From positions 1,648-7,009 of the forward strand of contig DGRV01000010.1 of assembly GCA_002391225.1 (NCBI GenBank): a stretch of 5,362 nucleotides of DNA, read 5' to 3'. The position numbers were made by a program, and so were the translations under genes. Source of the DNA: Christensenella sp. UBA4379. Lineage in GTDB: Bacteria > Bacillota > Clostridia > Christensenellales > Aristaeellaceae. This document shows positions 1 through 5,362 of the stretch, in pieces. Within the stretch, counting starts at the first letter, position 1, and every line of letters starts with the position of its first letter. Under the pieces are notes generated by a model, which did not search any database, was not told where the DNA came from, and worked only from the letters and a program-made list of their open reading frames with translations.

Positions 1-1719
1 GCCATGAGCTACGGCTCCATTTCCCGGGAAGCCCACGAATGTCTGGCCCAGGCCATGAACCGCCTGGGCGGGAAATCCAACAGCGGCGAGGGCGGCGAGC
101 TGCCCGAGCGCTTTGGAACGGAGTTCAATTCCGCCATCAAGCAGGTGGCTTCCGGCCGCTTCGGCGTCACAAGAGATTACCTGCTTTCCGCCCAGGAAAT
201 CCAGATCAAAATGGCCCAGGGGGCCAAGCCCGGCGAGGGCGGCCATCTGCCCGGGGCCAAGGTCACAGAAAGCGTTGCGAAAACCCGTTGCTCCACCCCG
301 GGCATCTCGCTGATCTCCCCGCCGCCCCACCACGACATCTATTCCATCGAGGACCTGGCGGAGCTGATTTACGACCTCAAATGCGTGGGCGAGCAGGCAA
401 AAATCACCGTGAAGCTGGTTTCCTCCACGGGCGTGGGCACCATCGCCAGCGGTGTCGCCAAGGCCGGGGCGGGCGGCATCCTGATTTCCGGCGGAGAGGG
501 CGGCACGGGGGCCGCGCCGATGAGCAGCGTGCATCACGCGGGCCTGCCCTGGGAAATCGGCCTGGCCGAAGCCCACCAGGTGCTGTGCCGCAACCGACTG
601 CGCCAGAAGGTGACGCTGGAAACCGACGGCAAGCTGATGACCGGCCACGACGTGATGGTAGCCCTGCTGCTCGGAGCAGAGGAATTCGGCTTTGCCACCG
701 CCCCGCTGATCACCCTGGGCTGCCGGATGATGCGGGTCTGCCACCTGGGCACCTGCCCCTTCGGCATCGCCACCCAGAACCCAGAGCTGCGCAAGCGCTT
801 TATCGGGAAGCCCGAATACGTGGAGCGCTTCATGCTCTTTATTGCCGGACAGATGCGCCGCATCATGGCAAAACTCGGCGCGCGGACGGTGGACGAGCTG
901 GTGGGCCGCAGCGACCTGCTCAAAATGAAGGCAGACGCCAAACTGGACCTGTCCGATCTGATCGGGTTTGCAAGGAACACCCATTTTTTCCCGGACGCAA
1001 AGCACGACTTCCATTTAAGCGAGCGCACCGACGTCAGGCTCTTCCAGGACCACGTCCATCTGATGACCACGGACCGCGCCTTTGGAACGATGCTCCGGGG
1101 GGAGAGACACATCCAGGCCCAGGGCTGCGGCGGCCAGTCCTTCGGGGCATTCCTGCCCCAGGGACAGCAGATCACCCTCTACGGCGTCGCCAACGATTAC
1201 CTGGGCAAGGGCCTGTCCGGCGGTACCCTGGCGGTCTGCCCGCCGGTGGACAGCCTGTGGCGGCAGGAAGACACCCTGATCGGCAACGTGGCGCTCTACG
1301 GGGCCACCTCGGGCCGGGCCTTCATCGCCGGCATGGCGGGCGAACGCTTCGCCGTGCGCAATTCCGGGGCCTGGGCAGTGGTGGAGGGTGTGGGCGATCA
1401 TGGCTGCGAATACATGACCGGCGGACGGGTGGCGGTGCTCGGCCCCGTGGGCGACAACTTCGCCGCGGGTATGAGCGGCGGCATCGCTTGGGTGCTGGAT
1501 GAAAAGGATGATTTGCAGGATCGCATGAACCCGGGCCACGTCCAGCTCTATCCTGTGTCCCAGGAGGACGCTCAGGAGTTAAAGCTCCTCCTCCAGCTGC
1601 ACGAGCAGGCCACGGGCTCCAAAAAAGCCCGGGACATCCTGAAACGCTTTGACGCTTATCTGCCCAAATTCAAAGCGGTCATTTCCGACGAATATTTATC
1701 CTATCTGAAAGGGGCGTGA
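1..1719 (+). CDS. gltB: Glutamate synthase large (alpha) subunit, 3' part only
   Basis: Partial gene, open at the left edge; 572 codons and a TGA stop are present, roughly the last 38% of a family member of about 1,500 residues. With GltD the enzyme makes two glutamates from glutamine and 2-oxoglutarate using NADPH, in the cytoplasm. The window starts inside the FMN/2-oxoglutarate synthase domain. Visible motifs are AMSYGSIS at the edge, KSNSGEGGE (73-99), ISPPPHHDIYSIEDLAELI (313-369), the FMN-phosphate loop ISGGEGGTGAAP (484-519) and TDG (622-630). The [3Fe-4S] ligands lie in C-x5-C-x4-C, with Cys codons at 721, 739 and 754. The C-terminal GXGXG beta-helix domain follows at about 1030-1500, with repeated Gly-rich turns such as GMSGG, then the usual tail ending near YLPKF. 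The N-terminal Ntn glutaminase domain lies outside the window, so its integrity cannot be judged. The reading frame is intact and all visible cofactor residues are kept. The ATG at 4 is an internal methionine, not a start. Confidence 0.97.
   Translation, partial: AMSYGSISREAHECLAQAMNRLGGKSNSGEGGELPERFGTEFNSAIKQVASGRFGVTRDYLLSAQEIQIKMAQGAKPGEGGHLPGAKVTESVAKTRCSTPGISLISPPPHHDIYSIEDLAELIYDLKCVGEQAKITVKLVSSTGVGTIASGVAKAGAGGILISGGEGGTGAAPMSSVHHAGLPWEIGLAEAHQVLCRNRLRQKVTLETDGKLMTGHDVMVALLLGAEEFGFATAPLITLGCRMMRVCHLGTCPFGIATQNPELRKRFIGKPEYVERFMLFIAGQMRRIMAKLGARTVDELVGRSDLLKMKADAKLDLSDLIGFARNTHFFPDAKHDFHLSERTDVRLFQDHVHLMTTDRAFGTMLRGERHIQAQGCGGQSFGAFLPQGQQITLYGVANDYLGKGLSGGTLAVCPPVDSLWRQEDTLIGNVALYGATSGRAFIAGMAGERFAVRNSGAWAVVEGVGDHGCEYMTGGRVAVLGPVGDNFAAGMSGGIAWVLDEKDDLQDRMNPGHVQLYPVSQEDAQELKLLLQLHEQATGSKKARDILKRFDAYLPKFKAVISDEYLSYLKGA
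1708..1714 (+). promoter_or_regulatory. Ribosome binding site of gltD inside the end of gltB
   Basis: The purine run AAAGGGG sits 9 bases before the gltD ATG at 1724 and overlaps the last codons of gltB. With a gap of only 4 bases between the gltB stop and the gltD start, ribosomes finishing gltB are well placed to start gltD. This fits equal production of the two subunits. Confidence 0.6.
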
Positions 1720-1723
1720 CGGT

Positions 1724-3142
1724 ATGGGAAAGGCGACCGGATTTTTGGAATATGCCCGGGTGGAAAACCCGTACCGGGAGGAGCTGGTCCGGCTCCGGGA
1801 TTTTGAAGAACTGCATACATCCCAGCCGGCGGAGGTCCGGCAGTGCCAGACAGCCCGCTGCATGGACTGCGGCGTGCCCTTCTGCCAGTCGGACTTTGGC
1901 TGCCCGCTCCACAACCTGATCCCGGAATGGAACGACCTGCTGTACCGCGGCCAGGAGCGGGAAGCGCTGAACCGCCTGCTGATGACGGCCCCGTTCCCCG
2001 AATTCACCGGCCGGGTCTGCCCCGCCCTGTGCGAAAAAGCCTGCAACCTGGCTGACGACGGCGTGACCAACCGGGACAACGAGCTGTATCTGATTGAAAC
2101 CGGCCTTGAAAAGGGCTGGATCAGGCCCCGGATCCCTTTGGCCCGCACGAGGAAACGGGTCGCCGTTGTCGGCAGCGGACCCTCGGGGCTGGCCGCAGCG
2201 GACTGGCTGAACCAGGCGGGCCACGCCGTCACCGTGATCGACCGGGCGGACCGGCCGGGTGGCCTGCTCATGTATGGCATTCCTAACATGAAGCTGCCCA
2301 AGGCCATCGTCGACAGGCGGATCCGCCTGATGGAAGCGGAGGGAATTTCCTTCCTGCTGAATACTTCCGCGGGCCCCGATTTATTGGAAGCCTATGACGC
2401 GGTGCTTCTGTGCTGCGGCTCCCGAAGGCCGCGTTCTCTGAATGTCCCGCACCAGGACGCAGGGGGCGTGCATTTCGCCGTGGATTATCTCACCGCCGCC
2501 ACCCGCGCCGTCCTGTCCGGGAGTGTCTCCGCCCTTTCGGCTCATGGAAAGCACGTGGTCGTGGTGGGCGGCGGGGACACGGGCAACGACTGCGTGGGCA
2601 CGGCCCTGCGCCAGGGCTGCCGGAGCGTCACCCAGCTTGAAATGATGCCGAAGGCCCCGGACAGACGGACTGCCGGAAACCCCTGGCCCGAATGGCCCCG
2701 CGTGCTCCGCACCGATTACGGCCAGCTGGAAGCGTCGGCCGTGCAGGGAAGGGATCCGCGGATCTACGAGACCACCGTCCAGACCATTCAGACGGACAGT
2801 CAGAACCGGATCACAGCCCTTCAAACGGTGCGCCTGCAAAGGCAGACGGACGGGAAGCTCCAGCCTGTCCAGGGTTCCGGGCAGACCCTGCCCTGCGATT
2901 TGCTGCTGATCGCCGCGGGCTTTATCGGCTGCGAAGCGGAAACGCTGGAACACTTCTCCCTCTCCGCCGACAGCCGGGGACGGCTCCTGCCCCCGGACGG
3001 GTCCCACCATCTGGGCGACAGCCTCTTTACCGCCGGCGACATGCACAGCGGCCAGTCCCTCGTGGTGCGGGCCCTGGCCGACGGCCGCGCCGCCGCCCGG
3101 GAAATCCACGGTTTTCTTAAAGCGGAGAAAAACGTTTTTTGA
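1724..3142 (+). CDS. gltD: Glutamate synthase small (beta) subunit, NADPH-dependent
   Basis: Complete, 472 residues, the usual length for GltD. It oxidises NADPH at an FAD and passes electrons through iron-sulfur clusters to the FMN of GltB. The N-terminal cysteine domain has C46-x2-C49-x4-C54-x5-C60 and, after EFTGRV, C99-x3-C103-x3-C107, which matches the two [4Fe-4S] clusters of the family. The FAD Rossmann motif VAVVGSGPSG starts at 146, followed by RPGGLLMYGIP (177-187). The NADPH Rossmann motif VVVVGGGDTGNDC is at 278-290, followed by NPWPEWP (319-325). The C-terminal FAD contact TAGD is at 436-439. The ATG at 1724 is chosen because MGKATGFLEY is the family N-terminus and an AAAGGGG site precedes it. 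Related small-subunit-like oxidoreductases (PreT/AegA type) share the fold, but the position directly after gltB settles the assignment. No missing key residues are seen. Confidence 0.97.
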   Translation: MGKATGFLEYARVENPYREELVRLRDFEELHTSQPAEVRQCQTARCMDCGVPFCQSDFGCPLHNLIPEWNDLLYRGQEREALNRLLMTAPFPEFTGRVCPALCEKACNLADDGVTNRDNELYLIETGLEKGWIRPRIPLARTRKRVAVVGSGPSGLAAADWLNQAGHAVTVIDRADRPGGLLMYGIPNMKLPKAIVDRRIRLMEAEGISFLLNTSAGPDLLEAYDAVLLCCGSRRPRSLNVPHQDAGGVHFAVDYLTAATRAVLSGSVSALSAHGKHVVVVGGGDTGNDCVGTALRQGCRSVTQLEMMPKAPDRRTAGNPWPEWPRVLRTDYGQLEASAVQGRDPRIYETTVQTIQTDSQNRITALQTVRLQRQTDGKLQPVQGSGQTLPCDLLLIAAGFIGCEAETLEHFSLSADSRGRLLPPDGSHHLGDSLFTAGDMHSGQSLVVRALADGRAAAREIHGFLKAEKNVF

Positions 3143-3154
3143 ACAGCGGAAGCA

Positions 3155-3183
3155 TTGACTTTTTGCGCGTGGGGCCGCATAAT
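3155..3183 (+). promoter_or_regulatory. Probable sigma-70/sigma-A promoter for glmS-pyrG
   Basis: A -35 box TTGACT (3155-3160; 5 of 6 to TTGACA) and a -10 box CATAAT (3178-3183; 5 of 6 to TATAAT) are separated by exactly 17 bases, the optimum. The site lies in the only sizeable gap in the window, 12 bases after the gltD stop. Transcription would start near 3190 and give a leader of about 40 bases before the glmS ATG. No TG extended -10 element is present. The match stands out in otherwise GC-rich sequence, but it is a prediction from sequence alone. Confidence 0.7.
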
Positions 3184-3200
3184 TTTTCATTATTTTGCGG
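3175..3200. repeat. Bulged inverted repeat over the glmS -10 box
   Basis: CCGCATAAT (3175-3183) is complementary to ATTAT (3189-3193) plus GCGG (3197-3200), with a three-base TTT bulge (3194-3196) and a five-base centre. The left arm contains the -10 hexamer. It could be an operator for a repressor, or a weak hairpin in RNA reading through from gltD. It may equally be chance in an AT-rich promoter patch. Because transcription from the predicted promoter would begin near 3190, the hairpin could form only in read-through RNA. Confidence 0.3.
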
Positions 3201-3212
3201 CAAAACCGCGGA
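3194..3212 (+). other. Small leader hairpin next to the glmS Shine-Dalgarno site
   Basis: In RNA, UUUGCGG (3194-3200) can pair with CCGCGGA (3206-3212) around a CAAAA loop, giving four G-C pairs, one A-U and two G-U. The stem ends one base before the AGGAGG of glmS. A competing hairpin, TTTTG (3193-3197) with CAAAA (3201-3205), uses the same bases. Such a stem could affect mRNA stability or ribosome access, but no ligand-binding element is recognised and the role is a guess. Confidence 0.3.
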
Positions 3213-3213
3213 C

Positions 3214-3219
3214 AGGAGG
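3214..3219 (+). promoter_or_regulatory. Strong ribosome binding site that fixes the glmS start
   Basis: A full AGGAGG lies 10 bases before the ATG at 3230. It decides the start: the open frame extends upstream to a TTG at 3155, but that TTG is the predicted -35 box and has no ribosome binding site of its own. Only the ATG at 3230 leaves the catalytic cysteine as residue 2. Confidence 0.85.
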
Positions 3220-3229
3220 CAAGGGTGCC

Positions 3230-5098
<1,869 letters not shown>

Positions 5099-5104
5099 AC
5101 AAAT

Positions 5105-5110
5105 GAGGTG
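5105..5110 (+). promoter_or_regulatory. Ribosome binding site that fixes the pyrG start
   Basis: GAGGTG lies 7 bases before the ATG at 5118. Another ATG in the same frame at 5103 would add five residues (MRCER), but it overlaps this site and has only A-rich sequence and the glmS stop before it. The family N-terminus MTKYIFVTGG also begins at 5118. Confidence 0.7.
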
Positions 5111-5117
5111 CGAGCGC

Positions 5118-5362
5118 ATGACGAAATACATTTTTGTGACCGGCGGCGTGGTATCGGGTTTGGGAAAGGGCATCACAGCGGCCAGCCTGGGGCGGCTTCT
5201 GAAAGCCCGGGGCCTCAAGGTGGCGGCGCAGAAGCTGGACCCCTACATCAACGTGGACCCCGGCACCATGAGCCCCTACCAGCACGGGGAGGTGTACGTC
5301 ACCGAGGACGGGGCGGAAACCGACCTGGACCTGGGCCATTACGAGCGCTTCATTGACGAGGA
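5118..5362 (+). CDS. pyrG: CTP synthase, 5' part only
   Basis: Partial gene, cut by the right edge after 81 complete codons of a protein usually about 535-550 residues long. It makes CTP from UTP, ATP and glutamine in the cytoplasm, the last step of pyrimidine nucleotide synthesis. The visible part is the start of the amidoligase (synthetase) domain: MTKYIFVTGGVVSGLGKG with the P-loop SGLGKG (residues 13-18), the KLDPYINVDPGTMSPYQHGE block (39-58), VTEDGAETDLDLGHYERF (61-78) carrying the Mg/ATP-binding acidic residues, and the end at FIDE. The C-terminal class I glutaminase domain, with its Cys-His-Glu triad, lies outside the window. It starts 19 bases after the glmS stop with no terminator or leader between, so it is very likely co-transcribed with glmS. 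Nothing else is known with this N-terminus, so the assignment is firm despite the truncation. Confidence 0.97.
   Translation, partial: MTKYIFVTGGVVSGLGKGITAASLGRLLKARGLKVAAQKLDPYINVDPGTMSPYQHGEVYVTEDGAETDLDLGHYERFIDE

Noticed and set aside
39..1502. A 487-codon plus-strand open frame in a second frame across gltB
   Set aside because: The product is Arg/Pro/Gly-rich without motifs, while the other frame encodes all conserved GltB motifs without interruption.
534..2307. Several 170-210 codon open frames on the minus strand opposite gltB and gltD
   Set aside because: They overlap one another, match no known family by eye, and run antisense to firmly assigned genes; they are by-products of few stop codons in GC-rich DNA.
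3128..3139. Perfect 12-base palindrome AAAAACGTTTTT at the end of gltD, considered as a terminator
   Set aside because: It has no loop and only a C-G centre, so it cannot form a stable RNA hairpin. It is made of ordinary Lys-Asn-Val-Phe codons.
3143..3190. Intrinsic terminator after gltD
   Set aside because: T-rich runs are present, but no GC-rich stem directly precedes one; the best pairings are three or four bases with long loops.
3155..3229. TTG start at 3155 that would lengthen GlmS by 25 residues
   Set aside because: GlmS needs Cys directly after the initiator Met, AGGAGG sits correctly for the ATG at 3230, and the TTG is part of the predicted -35 box.

Overview
The window is an ordinary-looking, tightly packed stretch of bacterial chromosome with four plus-strand genes in a row: the 3' part of gltB (glutamate synthase large subunit), complete gltD (small subunit), complete glmS (glutamine:fructose-6-phosphate aminotransferase) and the 5' end of pyrG (CTP synthase). 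All four are recognised from conserved family motifs. I see no mobile element, tRNA, rRNA, CRISPR array or phage gene, and no sign of recent transfer. Base composition is high-GC (about 60% or a little more by eye) and uniform across the genes. Strong AGGAGG-type ribosome binding sites, the Cx3Cx3C second cysteine group in GltD, and GlmS and PyrG sequences that read like clostridial homologues suggest a GC-rich member of the Bacillota (Clostridia, perhaps Oscillospiraceae-like). That placement comes from remembered family sequences, not from a search.

Layout: gltB enters from the left edge and stops at 1719. gltD follows after 4 bases (1724-3142), so the two are almost certainly co-transcribed and translationally close. 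An 87-base gap (3143-3229) follows. It holds a near-consensus sigma-70/sigma-A promoter (TTGACT, 17 bases, CATAAT), a bulged inverted repeat over the -10 box, a small hairpin against the Shine-Dalgarno site, and a strong AGGAGG. glmS runs 3230-5098, then after only 19 bases pyrG starts at 5118 and runs off the right edge. No intrinsic terminator is visible between any of the genes, so gltBD transcripts may read through into glmS-pyrG, while the internal promoter lets glmS-pyrG be expressed separately.

Functionally, all three enzymes draw on the amide nitrogen of glutamine. GltBD turns glutamine and 2-oxoglutarate into two glutamates. GlmS puts the amide on fructose-6-phosphate to start UDP-GlcNAc and cell-wall synthesis. 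PyrG puts it on UTP to make CTP. The cluster therefore links nitrogen assimilation to envelope-precursor and nucleotide synthesis. No novel system is evident. The points worth a second look are the gene grouping itself, the compact glmS promoter region with no room for a glmS ribozyme, the lack of space for a pyrG attenuator, and a Gly/Ser-rich insertion in the GlmS glutaminase domain.
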